A DNA stretch of 64,000 nucleotides from Rhodospirillales bacterium (GTDB taxonomy: Bacteria > Pseudomonadota > Alphaproteobacteria > Micavibrionales > Micavibrionaceae). The DNA lies in assembly GCA_020638155.1 (NCBI GenBank), contig JACKJB010000005.1, positions 62,001-126,000 on the forward strand. Direction: 5' to 3'. Numbering within the stretch: the stretch's first letter is position 1; each line of letters starts with the position of its first letter. This document shows positions 25,036 to 33,893 of this stretch, one piece after another. A program made the translations under genes and the position numbers. The notes beneath the pieces were generated by a model that searched no databases, was not told the origin of the DNA, and worked only from the letters and a program-made list of their open reading frames with translations.

Positions 25036-26403
25036 TTAGAGGATGAACTTGGACAGGTCGGCGTTTTCCGCTAACGCCGCAACTTGATCGCGGACATAGT
25101 CTGCGGTGATTTTGACCGTCTCGCCGTTCCGGTCGGCGGCGGTGAAGCTGATATCGTCCAGCAGTTTTTCCATTACGGTCAGCAGGCGCCGGGCGCCGAT
25201 ATTTTCAACCGTTTCATTGACCTGGAAGGCGATGCGGGCGATCTCATCAACCGCGTCATCTTCAAATTCCAGTGTCACCCCTTCGGTCTCCATCAGGGCT
25301 TTATACTGGATCAGCAGGCTGGCTTCGGTTTCGGTCAGGATGCGTTTGAAATCGTCTTCGGTCAGCGCGCGCAGTTCGACGCGGATCGGCAGGCGGCCCT
25401 GCAATTCCGCCAGCAGGTCGGACGGCTTGGCATAATGAAACGCGCCGGAGGCGACGAATAAAATGTGATCGGTTTTCACAGTACCGTATTTAGTAGTCAC
25501 GGTCGTGCCTTCGATCAGCGGCAGCAAATCGCGCTGGACCCCTTCGCGGGAAACATCGCCGCCATGGGCGTCATGGCGGTGGGCGATCTTGTCGATCTCG
25601 TCCAGGAAGACGATGCCGTTTTGCTGTACCAACTCTAATGCGTCGCCGATAACCTTGTCTTCGTCGAGCAGCTTGTCGGATTCATCCTGCATCAGGATTT
25701 CATAGGAGTCCGCGACGCTCATTTTTTTGCGCTTTTTCTTCTCGCCAAAGGCTTTGCCGAAAATATCGCCCATATTAACCATACTCATCGACGCGCCGGG
25801 CATGCCGGGGATGTCAAAGCTCGGCATCGCATCGGCGCGGTCTTTGACTTCGATTTCAATCTCGCGCCCGTTCAGATCGCCCTTACGGAGTTTGTCGCGG
25901 AAGCTTGCCCTTGTGCCTTCGGCGGCGCTGTCACCGACCAGCGCGTCAAGCACGCGTTCTTCGGCGTAGATTTCGGCCTGCGCCATGACGGATTTGCGCT
26001 GCTTTTCACGGATCATGTGAATGGCGACTTCGGTCAGGTCGCGAATGATCGATTCTACATCCTTGCCGACATAGCCGACTTCGGTAAAGCGGGTGGCTTC
26101 GACCTTGATAAACGGGGCCTGCGCCAGTTTGGCAAGGCGGCGGGCGATTTCGGTTTTCCCGACCCCTGTCGGCCCGATCATCAGGATATTTTTCGGATAA
26201 ATTTCTTCCTGCAGGTCAGGCTCGACATTCATGCGGCGCCAGCGGTTGCGCAGCGCGATGGCAACGGCGCGCTTGGCGTCGGCCTGTCCGATAATGTAGC
26301 GGTCAAGTTCGGATACGATTTCGCGTGGGGAAAAGGCGGGAATCGACGATGGCTCTTCGGTGGCGGTGCTTTGCTCGGTCATGATCTTTGCTGCTTCACT
26401 CAT
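25036..26403 (-). CDS. hslU: ATP-dependent protease ATPase subunit HslU
   Basis: HslU is the AAA+ unfoldase that feeds substrates to the HslV peptidase. It has FSPREIVSELDRYIIGQ at the N-terminus, Walker A GPTGVGKTE, the glycine-rich pore loop (VGYVGKDVES), an inserted I domain (about 130-240), Walker B IVFLDEIDKIAHR, and the C-terminal SKFIL tail that docks into HslV. Start at ATG 26403, or the internal ATG at 26382. It is normally next to hslV; here two other genes separate the pair. Confidence 0.96.
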   Translation of the reverse strand: MSEAAKIMTEQSTATEEPSSIPAFSPREIVSELDRYIIGQADAKRAVAIALRNRWRRMNVEPDLQEEIYPKNILMIGPTGVGKTEIARRLAKLAQAPFIKVEATRFTEVGYVGKDVESIIRDLTEVAIHMIREKQRKSVMAQAEIYAEERVLDALVGDSAAEGTRASFRDKLRKGDLNGREIEIEVKDRADAMPSFDIPGMPGASMSMVNMGDIFGKAFGEKKKRKKMSVADSYEILMQDESDKLLDEDKVIGDALELVQQNGIVFLDEIDKIAHRHDAHGGDVSREGVQRDLLPLIEGTTVTTKYGTVKTDHILFVASGAFHYAKPSDLLAELQGRLPIRVELRALTEDDFKRILTETEASLLIQYKALMETEGVTLEFEDDAVDEIARIAFQVNETVENIGARRLLTVMEKLLDDISFTAADRNGETVKITADYVRDQVAALAENADLSKFIL

Positions 26404-26532
26404 AGCCAAGGTATATAGGCTTAAAGGGCGGTTTATCAAGCTTTTTTGATGTGAGAAACCGCGTGTGATTTTTATATATACTTTTCCATGCCGCCGGACT
26501 TACACTGATTCGGTTCAAAGGGTGTTCCGATT

Positions 26533-28164
26533 ATGAATCTTTTTTCCAATATCAAAGGGGATCTGTATGGCGGTCTGACGGCGGCGGTTGTCGCTTTGCC
26601 GTTGGCGCTGGCTTTTGGTGTGGCGTCCGGGGCCGGACCTCTGGCCGGTTTATACGGGGCAATAGCGCTTGGATTTTTCGCAGCGATTCTAGGCGGCACA
26701 CCATCACAAATTTCCGGCCCCACCGGGCCGATCACCGTTGTGGCTGCTGCAATATTCGCCGCTTATCAGGGATACCCGGCTCTGGCCTTTACGGTCGTTA
26801 TTCTCAGCGGTTTATTCCAGATTTTGTTCGGGGTTATGAAACTGGGACATTACATCACCTATATGCCGTATCCCGTTATTTCCGGTTTTATGAGCGGTAT
26901 CGGAGTCATTATCATTATTCTGCAACTGGCACCGCTTCTTGGCTATGACGGGACGGGTGATCTTTTGCATCTTTTGAAAACTCTGCCTGACGAGATCACG
27001 CATCCGCAAATTCAGGCATTGGCGATCGGATTGTTTTCGTTATCCATTATGATGTTCTTGCCCAAAAAAATGCGCAGGGCTGTTCCGCCGCCGCTGGCAA
27101 CGCTTGTTCTGGGTACAATGCTCGGTGTTTTCTTATTGCCGGGCGCGCCGGTTCTTGGCCCTGTGCCTGCAGGTCTTCCCGACATAAAAGTCCCCGCGCT
27201 TTCATGGCCGGATCTGCCCAAAATGCTTTCATTTGCCATTATGCTGGCCATGTTGGGGTCGATTGACAGTTTGCTGACATCTCTTGTGGCTGATAACTAT
27301 ACCCGTACCCAGCACAGATCAGACCGTGAGTTAATCGGGCAGGGAATCGGCAATATTGTGGCAGGATTAATCGGCGGCCTGCCGGGGTCCGGCGCAACAA
27401 TGCGTACGGTCGTCAATATTCGCGCAGGGGGGCGCACCCCGCTTTCCGGGCAGATTCACGCGATTTTTCTTCTTGCCTGCCTTCTGGGGCTTGGATTTTT
27501 GGTGGAAGACATTCCCCGGGCCGTTCTGGCTGGAATTTTGATCAAGGTCGGGTGGGACATTATTGACTGGCCGTTCCTGCGCCGCTTATTCGGTGCCGGG
27601 CTAAAGGGTGCGGACAGACAGGCAGTAATCGTGATGTTTACGGTCTTTATCCTGACGGTTTTCGTCGATCTTATCACGGCTGTTGCTATCGGCGTTATCA
27701 TGGAAAGTCTGGTGACGGCGCGGCGGCTTGCAACGCACCAGATTGACGACGTGCAGTTTCTGTCCGCCGGCGGAAAAAGCGGAGTGCGGCATGCGCTGGG
27801 AGCGCGGGAGCAAAAAATCCTGGATGCGGCGGACGGGCGGATTTTATTGCTGCGTTTTACCGGGCCGCTCAGCTTTGGCACGGCGCGGGATTTATCAAGC
27901 CGCCTGCATCATATTTATGACAGTTACCGGAGCACCGTGATCGACCTGACGGATTCGCGGATGATGGATGTCAGTATCATGATGACTCTGGCCGATATGA
28001 TCGAAGAGATGACGCAGCGCGGCTGCCCTGTTTTTATCAGCGGGACGACCAACCCGGTTTTCAAGGCGTTAAAGTCGCACGGAATTCTGAAGACCGTTCC
28101 GGCAGGGCACTGTTTTGAAAAGCGTGTCGATGCCCTGCGGCAGGCGGAACAAAGCCTGGCCTAA
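26533..28164 (+). CDS. SulP family anion transporter with STAS domain
   Basis: A 543-residue SLC26/SulP transporter. The N-terminal about 410 residues contain many hydrophobic helices (starting AAVVALPLALAFGVASGAG), with the family motifs ISGPTGPITVV, PVISGFMSGIGV and GGLPGSGATMR. A cytoplasmic STAS domain (about 425-530) follows, with ILLLRFTGPLSFGTA and VIDLTDSRMMDVSI. These transporters move sulfate, bicarbonate or other anions across the inner membrane; the substrate cannot be told from sequence. It lies between hslU and an unassigned gene and interrupts the usual hslVU pair. Confidence 0.92.
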   Translation: MNLFSNIKGDLYGGLTAAVVALPLALAFGVASGAGPLAGLYGAIALGFFAAILGGTPSQISGPTGPITVVAAAIFAAYQGYPALAFTVVILSGLFQILFGVMKLGHYITYMPYPVISGFMSGIGVIIIILQLAPLLGYDGTGDLLHLLKTLPDEITHPQIQALAIGLFSLSIMMFLPKKMRRAVPPPLATLVLGTMLGVFLLPGAPVLGPVPAGLPDIKVPALSWPDLPKMLSFAIMLAMLGSIDSLLTSLVADNYTRTQHRSDRELIGQGIGNIVAGLIGGLPGSGATMRTVVNIRAGGRTPLSGQIHAIFLLACLLGLGFLVEDIPRAVLAGILIKVGWDIIDWPFLRRLFGAGLKGADRQAVIVMFTVFILTVFVDLITAVAIGVIMESLVTARRLATHQIDDVQFLSAGGKSGVRHALGAREQKILDAADGRILLLRFTGPLSFGTARDLSSRLHHIYDSYRSTVIDLTDSRMMDVSIMMTLADMIEEMTQRGCPVFISGTTNPVFKALKSHGILKTVPAGHCFEKRVDALRQAEQSLA

Positions 28165-28186
28165 CTGGTTTACTCGAATGTCTGAT

Positions 28187-29194
28187 TTACGGGATCAGCT
28201 TTAGCAGCTTCTCCTGGGCCGCCTGTGCTTTTTCTTCGCTTTTTAAATAAACAAAAGCTTGTTCATTGGAACTCTGGCCTTCCGGCGTGTTCTTTTTATA
28301 ATGAATTGATAAGGTTTTATCGTGACGAGCAATCCAGCTAATATTGTTCATCTTAGTGTAAAAAACGTTGCTGAGATCGCCTACTTTCACAAGGCCTTTC
28401 ACATCTTTAGCGATGGCCCGCGCAAATTCGCGCGGCAGGCGACCGCGTATAAATTTCTCTTCAAGCTTCCGTCCCCTGTTACTCAGGGTCTGCATGAATT
28501 GCTTTGTGGGTTCCGGCTGCTCGTTTATGGGGAGGTTGTTAAATTTTCGATCAAGCAATTCATTCATGATTCGACGCTCGGGGAGATGGAAATCGATACG
28601 GCCGCCGTTTTGGAACATGACGTCGATATCATAGCCGTTCGAATAAATCCGTGAGATTTTCTGCGGATCGTAAGTAACGGGGCCGGGTTCAATAAAGCGG
28701 CTTGTGGCCTGTTCTGCGCTAATCTGTTTCAGGTCTTTGCCGCTCGCTTTTACAGCGTTGATAATCTCTTCGATTTTTTTGACAGGGACCTCATAACTCT
28801 CAACAATGCCAAATCCATCCATCCCCATAAGTATGGCAGCATGTTCTTCTGTTTTTGCATCGGGAATAAACGGTTTGCTGGTGATGATGTAGTTAAAGGC
28901 GGTGGGGTTTACAAAGAAACGCCCCATGTCATCATCGCCCCAGACAAAAGGGATCTCTATAAGGTTAATACCTGATTTTTTTCTGATCTCTTCTACACAT
29001 TTATTGGCATCAATATCAGAGCGCTCAACAGTGAGTTGCAGGAAATGGTGTTCATCAAAAGATGAAAATGTAAGCTGTCTATTTTTGCCCTTGGTGTTAA
29101 AGTGATCCACTATTTCAGTGATGACGCTGATATTATCGGTATCGATCATGTATGATGAGTCGCCCTGTTTTGCGACCTCAGTAAAATTCGCCAT
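28187..29194 (-). CDS. Unassigned protein between hslV and sulP
   Basis: A 335-residue soluble mixed alpha/beta protein, Lys/Asp/Asn-rich, with no signal peptide or membrane segment. Notable stretches are FNTKGKNRQLTFSSFDEHHF, a VWGDDDMGRFFVNP loop and a C-terminal DKTLSIHYKKNTPEG. I recognise no domain. The base composition is somewhat AT-richer than the surrounding hsl genes. It lies 24 bases downstream of hslV on the same strand and may be read through from hslV, but no functional link can be claimed. Confidence 0.65.
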   Translation of the reverse strand: MANFTEVAKQGDSSYMIDTDNISVITEIVDHFNTKGKNRQLTFSSFDEHHFLQLTVERSDIDANKCVEEIRKKSGINLIEIPFVWGDDDMGRFFVNPTAFNYIITSKPFIPDAKTEEHAAILMGMDGFGIVESYEVPVKKIEEIINAVKASGKDLKQISAEQATSRFIEPGPVTYDPQKISRIYSNGYDIDVMFQNGGRIDFHLPERRIMNELLDRKFNNLPINEQPEPTKQFMQTLSNRGRKLEEKFIRGRLPREFARAIAKDVKGLVKVGDLSNVFYTKMNNISWIARHDKTLSIHYKKNTPEGQSSNEQAFVYLKSEEKAQAAQEKLLKLIP

Positions 29195-29218
29195 AGCCGT
29201 AGCCTTTCCCCGCTTAAT

Positions 29219-29773
29219 TTATAATTTTTCGAGTACTACATTATCGTTTGTATAAACGCAAATTTCCCCGGCGATCTGCATGGCTTTGCGGGCGATGTCT
29301 TCGGCGCTCATGTCCTTGCGGTCATAGAGTGCGCGGGCGGCGGCGAGGGCGTAATTGCCGCCGGAGCCGATGCCGATGATGCCGTCTTCGGGTTCGACTA
29401 CATCGCCGGTTCCGGTCAGGATCAGCGAGGTTTCCTTATCGCAGACCGCCATCAGCGCTTCGAGACGGCGCAGATATTTATCGGTGCGCCAGTCTTTGGC
29501 CAACTCGACGCAGGCGCGGGTCAGCTGGCCGGGATGGGCTTCGAGTTTTGATTCGAGCCGTTCGAACAGCGTAAAGGCGTCGGCAGTCGCCCCGGCAAAT
29601 CCGGCGATGATATTGCCTTTGCCAAGGCGGCGGACTTTGCGGGCGTTTGATTTCAGCACGGTCGATCCCATACTGACCTGTCCGTCGCCCGCAATAACGA
29701 CGTCTTCGCCTTTGCGAACGGCCAGGATGGTTGTGGCATGCCAGCCGGGGAAATCTGATGTGCGCTCGCTCAT
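29219..29773 (-). CDS. hslV: ATP-dependent protease peptidase subunit HslV
   Basis: HslV is the N-terminal threonine peptidase that degrades proteins delivered by HslU. The start at 29773 is supported by AAAAAGGA upstream. The protein has a 13-residue propeptide and then the processed TTILAVRKG, whose threonine is the nucleophile, followed by VVIAGDGQVSMG and the IGSGGNYALAAARAL motif. Length is about 184 residues. A TTGACA-like -35 (29827-29832, minus strand) lies upstream with a poor -10. hslU is about 2.8 kb away, separated by two unrelated genes. Confidence 0.95.
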   Translation of the reverse strand: MSERTSDFPGWHATTILAVRKGEDVVIAGDGQVSMGSTVLKSNARKVRRLGKGNIIAGFAGATADAFTLFERLESKLEAHPGQLTRACVELAKDWRTDKYLRRLEALMAVCDKETSLILTGTGDVVEPEDGIIGIGSGGNYALAAARALYDRKDMSAEDIARKAMQIAGEICVYTNDNVVLEKL

Positions 29774-29948
29774 GATCGTTCCTTTTTGATTTTTACCGCT
29801 TATGACATGCGGGCTTCCGGTGGATTTGTCAAGAGTGGCAATAATCGAATAAAAATAACAGTGTTTTGTGAATTTATATTGCAAAAAATGTCATTTTAAA
29901 TATAATAAGTTTCATAATTAAGAAAAATCGGACGACAGGGAGAACTAT

Positions 29949-30497
29949 ATGCATTTAAGCGCCGCATCCGCGACGATCGACAGACTACAGGACAGGCTTC
30001 ATGTGCTTTTTTCCGATGCCGCATCGGGGATCAGGACTGCATGGCACCAGGGTATTGACCGGGTGACGGATCTTGTCACGGCTTTTCGGGATAAGGTGCG
30101 GGATGAATGGATTGAATTTGGCCGGGATACGCAGCTGGCCGGTGAAGGGCTTTTACATTTACGTGAGGCGTCTGCCGAGACCAAGCTTGAGATGCGGCGC
30201 GATCTTGCGACCTGCGCGCTTGAAAGCGGCCTGACGGTCGCGGAAGGGATCGAGCTTGAGATGACGGCGATGATTGCGGCTGCCGAGGTCGGGGAAAAAA
30301 TAATCGACTCGCCGCCGGGCACGGTCAGCCTGAAAGATGCGGCGATGGATTTTGTCACCAGTGTTGCCTCCAGCGCCGCCGCGGCGACAAGCGCGGCGGT
30401 GCATTTTATCGGCGATCTTGAAAAATCGGGCCTTGAATGGGAAATGGCGCATGCGCAGCCCCGTTCTGTTCCGTTTGGGCCAGTTCCGTATGTGTGA
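29949..30497 (+). CDS. Unassigned amphipathic helical protein
   Basis: A 182-residue protein composed of amphipathic helices with abundant Ala/Glu/Arg (LHVLFSDAASGIRTAWHQ, ASAETKLEMRRDLATCA) and an Ala-rich stretch near 135-160. The C-terminus is Pro-rich (RSVPFGPVPYV). It has no signal peptide. The helix pattern resembles short phasin-like or apolipoprotein-like sequences, but I do not assign a family. It diverges from hslV and its stop lies 12 bases before the convergent lipoprotein gene. Confidence 0.6.
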   Translation: MHLSAASATIDRLQDRLHVLFSDAASGIRTAWHQGIDRVTDLVTAFRDKVRDEWIEFGRDTQLAGEGLLHLREASAETKLEMRRDLATCALESGLTVAEGIELEMTAMIAAAEVGEKIIDSPPGTVSLKDAAMDFVTSVASSAAAATSAAVHFIGDLEKSGLEWEMAHAQPRSVPFGPVPYV

Positions 30498-30509
30498 GGG
30501 AAGGTTTGG

Positions 30510-31880
30510 TTACGGTGATTCTATGTCCAGCGCCTTAAGGGCTTCGGCGATCGGGACGAAATAGTTCAGGCCGATGGCTGTTTCTTCCGGGCCGCTGTAA
30601 TAGCCGACGGCAAGACCGACGATATTTCCATTTTCATCAATAAGCGGTCCGCCTGCGCCGCCTTTCTGCGTTTCAACATCGGCCTGAATATAGTTTTGTT
30701 TGACGCCGTTGAATTTCATATTCTTACGATGCGCACTGATGATGCCTTTGGTTAGCGTATCCTGCATTTTGCGAAAATCTTTGGGGACGCCGATCAGGTA
30801 AACGTCTTCTCCGACGCCGGGCCATTCTGTGCGGACCGGCAGGGTTACGATCTTCAGATTGTCCGGAATCTCTTCAAGACGCAGCAAGGCGACGTTACGG
30901 ACTTTGTCGACACGCAGTATCTCTGCAGTGAGTTTATCTTTGCCGTTTGCGGTGACGATCCGGGTGCGGGCACCATCGCCGACGGCATCCGCGGTAGTCA
31001 GGATATGACCTTGCGGGGTAATGAAAAAGCCGGAGCCGTGGCCGAGTTTCTGGACCATGACGGCGGCTTTACGTTTGTGATCGATGTTCTTGGTGAAAGG
31101 TTCTTTGGATAAAGACTGCGCGGGCAGGCTCACCTGTTCCTGCGGGTCGTACATGGTTTTGCGGTTTTCGGCCTGTTTGTCAAAGCGCTGGCGTTTCCAG
31201 TTTTCAGGACGCACGCCACCGACGATGAGATCGTAAAAATCAGGATCGGTGCCCAGGTTATGCGCCGCCATTTCGAAGGCATCGGTCAGCATCAGCGTTA
31301 AGCCTTCCTGGTCCGGGCTGCGGCGTTTGGTGTAGCCGGATGTTTTGGTTTTATAAACGACGGTCCGGCGCAGCGCGTCATAAACCGACCATTCGACATC
31401 CATGTAAAATTCGCCTTCGGTGCCGCGGCGGGTGGTGAAGAAGATCAGGAAATTGTCCGGTTCCTTGTGACACATTTCCAGTTCGACATTTTTGATTTTG
31501 GCGGTGATGGAATATTCGGCGCGGGCTTCTTCGTCTTCCAGGTCATAGGCGATATCAAGACTGCCGACAACATCATAGCCCTGTGCTTCGAGCGCGTCAT
31601 GGAAGGTCTGGCGGATATATTTGGTATCGACCGCATCGCGCAGCACGGTCCGGCTGACCGGGTAGCGTGGCCAGCCGCAAAAGCGGCCGCCGTCTGATTC
31701 AAAGCCGACATCGGTTCCAACGGGAAGAATTAATTCGACGTCACTGAATAGAATTGGTGTAGGGGATGCGTCATAAGGAATTTCGGCGGCGGGTTTGTAA
31801 TCGGTCTTGGTCACATAGCGGGAACAGCCGGTTAACGGCAGCAGTGAGATGGCAAGGAGTATCAGAAAGGTCAGGCGCAT
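30510..31880 (-). CDS. Lipoprotein with catalytically dead trypsin-like domain
   Basis: A 456-residue lipoprotein starting at ATG 31880 with signal peptide MRLTFLILLAISLLPLTGC (lipobox LTGC). An N-terminal region of about 200 residues is unassigned. From about residue 285 it has the fold pattern of DegP/HtrA-type trypsin-like domains: GHGSGFFITPQG, ILTTADAV, VRNVALLRL, and GGAGGPLIDENGNIVGLAVG. The three positions aligned with the catalytic triad are Asp298, Asn329 and Ala409, with spacing like the canonical His-Asp-Ser. All three are changed, so proteolysis is not expected; a binding or sensory role is more plausible. No PDZ domain is visible. Confidence 0.85.
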   Translation of the reverse strand: MRLTFLILLAISLLPLTGCSRYVTKTDYKPAAEIPYDASPTPILFSDVELILPVGTDVGFESDGGRFCGWPRYPVSRTVLRDAVDTKYIRQTFHDALEAQGYDVVGSLDIAYDLEDEEARAEYSITAKIKNVELEMCHKEPDNFLIFFTTRRGTEGEFYMDVEWSVYDALRRTVVYKTKTSGYTKRRSPDQEGLTLMLTDAFEMAAHNLGTDPDFYDLIVGGVRPENWKRQRFDKQAENRKTMYDPQEQVSLPAQSLSKEPFTKNIDHKRKAAVMVQKLGHGSGFFITPQGHILTTADAVGDGARTRIVTANGKDKLTAEILRVDKVRNVALLRLEEIPDNLKIVTLPVRTEWPGVGEDVYLIGVPKDFRKMQDTLTKGIISAHRKNMKFNGVKQNYIQADVETQKGGAGGPLIDENGNIVGLAVGYYSGPEETAIGLNYFVPIAEALKALDIESP

Positions 31881-32112
31881 GGAAAGATATCCGGATTTAA
31901 GATTATACCAGTGTAGCGAATCGCACCGCTTTGGCAATGTTGTTATGGTGTTGTTTGTGCTGGATTTGCTGCGCAGCCGCATAAAATAAAGGGGATGCTT
32001 GTTATTTTCTTCATAATTTAGTGGTTGAATAGAAGAAGGGAACGGTTATCTTTAAAGTATAAGAGAAAATAAAAAGCACCGCAAAAAAACCGGTGCGCAA
32101 ACACAGGGAGCT

Positions 32113-32703
32113 ATGGAAGGGAAATGTGCGATGAACGACCAGAGCCAGAGACTGCCCGTAAAACCTGAGGCCGTCGTCGAATATGTCAGCGAACTATCCC
32201 CGGCGGACTTGAATGATTTGTGCGATGCAACTGATGAAGCGATCCGAGCCGGTGGCGGCTTTGGCTGGGTGAAGCTGCCGGCGCGCGATATACTGGAAAG
32301 ATACTGGAAGGGCGTTTTAACGATGCCGGCGCGGATGCTGTTTGTTGCCCGGCTTGATGGCGCGATCTGCGGGACGGCGCAGTTGATTACGCCGCCGCGC
32401 AATAATGAGGCGCAAAGTTTTGCCGTGACCCTGACGACGAACTTCCTGGCACCATGGGCCCGCAAGCACGGCCTTGCCCGCAAGCTTGTCGAGGCGGTCG
32501 AGAAGAAGGCGCTGGAAGAAGGGTATTCGGTGATTAATCTTGATGTGCGCGAAACGATGGATGGCGCAATCAGGCTTTATGAAAGTATGGGCTATGTCCA
32601 TTTCGGGTCTCACCCTTATTATGCCCGTGTCGATAATCAGGTTATCAAGGGGCGCTATTATTACAAGGTCATAGATCCGCAGGCGATCGCGCAGACACCG
32701 TGA
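32113..32703 (+). CDS. GNAT family N-acetyltransferase
   Basis: A 196-residue GNAT acyltransferase. The acetyl-CoA region is FLAPWARKHGLARKLVEAVE, followed by INLDVRETMDGAIRLYESMGY, the usual motif B. The substrate is not evident. ATG 32113 follows GGGAGCT closely; an alternative is ATG 32131 with GGAAGGG upstream at better spacing. It stands alone, divergent from the pseudoprotease lipoprotein. Acetylation of small molecule or protein is possible; sequence alone does not decide. Confidence 0.85.
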   Translation: MEGKCAMNDQSQRLPVKPEAVVEYVSELSPADLNDLCDATDEAIRAGGGFGWVKLPARDILERYWKGVLTMPARMLFVARLDGAICGTAQLITPPRNNEAQSFAVTLTTNFLAPWARKHGLARKLVEAVEKKALEEGYSVINLDVRETMDGAIRLYESMGYVHFGSHPYYARVDNQVIKGRYYYKVIDPQAIAQTP

Positions 32704-32729
32704 TTTGTATTGTTTTCAGGCTTAAACTT

Positions 32730-32758
32730 GACTCTGCGAATGATTCTCGCTTAGAGTC
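32730..32758. promoter_or_regulatory. Fur-like dyad overlapping a candidate promoter
   Basis: GCGAATGATTCTCGC (32736-32750) contains GAATGATTC, similar to iron-box-like sequences bound by Fur-family regulators, and lies within outer arms GACTCT (32730-32735) and AGAGTC (32753-32758). A TTGACT sequence (32728-32733) overlaps. It precedes the 36-codon gene by about 60 bases. The similarity is by eye; a binding protein is not shown. Confidence 0.4.
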
Positions 32759-32811
32759 GTCTGTACATTCCATGAGGGATGATTGTGAAAACACAAACAG
32801 GAGAGAGACAC

Positions 32812-32922
32812 ATGGGTCTTGGTTTTGAAAAACCGTCAATGGTTGAAGAAACAAAAGAAACAATTGTTAAGCCCGGCGATACTGGTGCTGTTGTTACCAG
32901 CAAGCCGACACTTGGCAAATAA
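32812..32922 (+). CDS. Small 36-residue peptide, unassigned
   Basis: A 36-codon reading frame with a good ribosome-binding site (ACAGGAGAGAG, about 5-7 bases before ATG 32812). The peptide begins MGLGFEKPSMVEETKE and ends in a Gly/Lys tail; it is charged, with no membrane segment. A hairpin plus T-rich stretch lies downstream at 32951-32981. The dyad upstream and terminator downstream make a plausible small transcription unit. No known family is recognised; the gene is supported by context rather than homology. Confidence 0.5.
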   Translation: MGLGFEKPSMVEETKETIVKPGDTGAVVTSKPTLGK

Positions 32923-32950
32923 TTCTCTTATTATTTACGTGTGTAACCAG

Positions 32951-32981
32951 AGAGCCTCAGTTTTGCTGTGGCTCTTTGTTT
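32951..32981 (+). terminator. Rho-independent terminator
   Basis: AGAGCCTCAG (32951-32960) pairs with CTGTGGCTCT (32966-32975) with one mismatch, loop TTTTG, followed by TTGTTT. It ends the small-peptide unit and lies just past the 3' end of the convergent panD gene. Confidence 0.6.
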
Positions 32982-32997
32982 GATTCAGGGGATATTT

Positions 32998-33363
32998 TTA
33001 GTAAATGGATTTGACGGTGTTATCGTCATTCATCGTCAGCACGGTCGGTTTGTAATTACGGGCATATTCCTGTTCCAGCTGGCCGTAAGCACAGATGATG
33101 ACTTTATCCCGTGCCTGGCACAGCCGCGCGGCCGCGCCGTTGACGCCGATCATGCCGGAGCCGCGCTCACCGGTAATGGCATAGGTGGTAAAGCGCGCAC
33201 CGTTATTAATATTCAGTACATCAACCTGTTCATAGGGCAGGATGCCGGAGCGGTCGAGCAGATCCTGATCGACGGTGATCGACCCTTCATAATCAAGATC
33301 GCACTGCGTTACGGTGGCGCGGTGGATTTTGGCTTTTAATACTGTCAGGACCATGCTTGGCAT
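32998..33363 (-). CDS. panD: Aspartate 1-decarboxylase proenzyme
   Basis: PanD makes beta-alanine from aspartate for pantothenate and coenzyme A. The 121-residue proenzyme has KAKIHRATVT at the start, then the self-cleavage site YEGSITVD, where Gly-Ser cleavage yields the pyruvoyl group, and the DVLNINNGARFTTYAI and NGAAARL motifs. ATG 33363 has AAAGGA upstream; ATG 33354 is an alternative. No other pantothenate gene is adjacent. It diverges from the HIT gene. Confidence 0.95.
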   Translation of the reverse strand: MPSMVLTVLKAKIHRATVTQCDLDYEGSITVDQDLLDRSGILPYEQVDVLNINNGARFTTYAITGERGSGMIGVNGAAARLCQARDKVIICAYGQLEQEYARNYKPTVLTMNDDNTVKSIY

Positions 33364-33422
33364 TATCCATTCCTTTGATTACACTTTGCTTCGGTAATGC
33401 TTTACGGACCGGAGGATACTTT

Positions 33423-33797
33423 ATGACCAGCTATGATGACAACAATATATTCGCAAAAATTTTACGCGGCGACATTCCCAACGATACGGTGTATGAGGAT
33501 GATCATGTTTTGGCCTTCAACGATATCAGCCCGCAGGCCCCGGTGCATATATTGGTGATCCCCAAAGGGAAGTATGTTTCGGTGGCTGATTTCGGGGCGC
33601 AGGGCAGTGCCGAAGAGATTGCCGCGTTCTGGCGCGCGGTGGCACAAATCGCCGCAGATAAGGATTTACCGTCCGCCGGTTTTCGCACGATAGCCAATAC
33701 CGGGATCAACGGCGGCCAGGAAGTGCCTCATTTTCATGTGCATTTGCTGGGCGGGAAGAAGCTGGGCCCCATGCTTGCCCGCAGCGAAGCGGCGTGA
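33423..33797 (+). CDS. HIT family hydrolase (HinT-like)
   Basis: A 124-residue histidine-triad nucleotide-binding protein, starting at ATG 33423. Key residues are FAKILRGDIPND near the N-terminus, HILVIPKGKYVS, and the catalytic triad HFHVHLLGG near the C-terminus. HinT-type proteins cleave adenosine phosphoramidates in the cytosol. The longer upstream frame starting at 33357 lacks a convincing site, and GGAGGATACTTT precedes the chosen ATG. Size and motif order are typical. Confidence 0.95.
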   Translation: MTSYDDNNIFAKILRGDIPNDTVYEDDHVLAFNDISPQAPVHILVIPKGKYVSVADFGAQGSAEEIAAFWRAVAQIAADKDLPSAGFRTIANTGINGGQEVPHFHVHLLGGKKLGPMLARSEAA

Positions 33798-33893
33798 AGT
33801 CGGCGGCCCGTCCTTCAATTTTCTTGATAAATTTATGTAAATCATGTAGCTATGGCCAATCTAAAAAATATCTTGGTTATGAAGGAGACCGCC

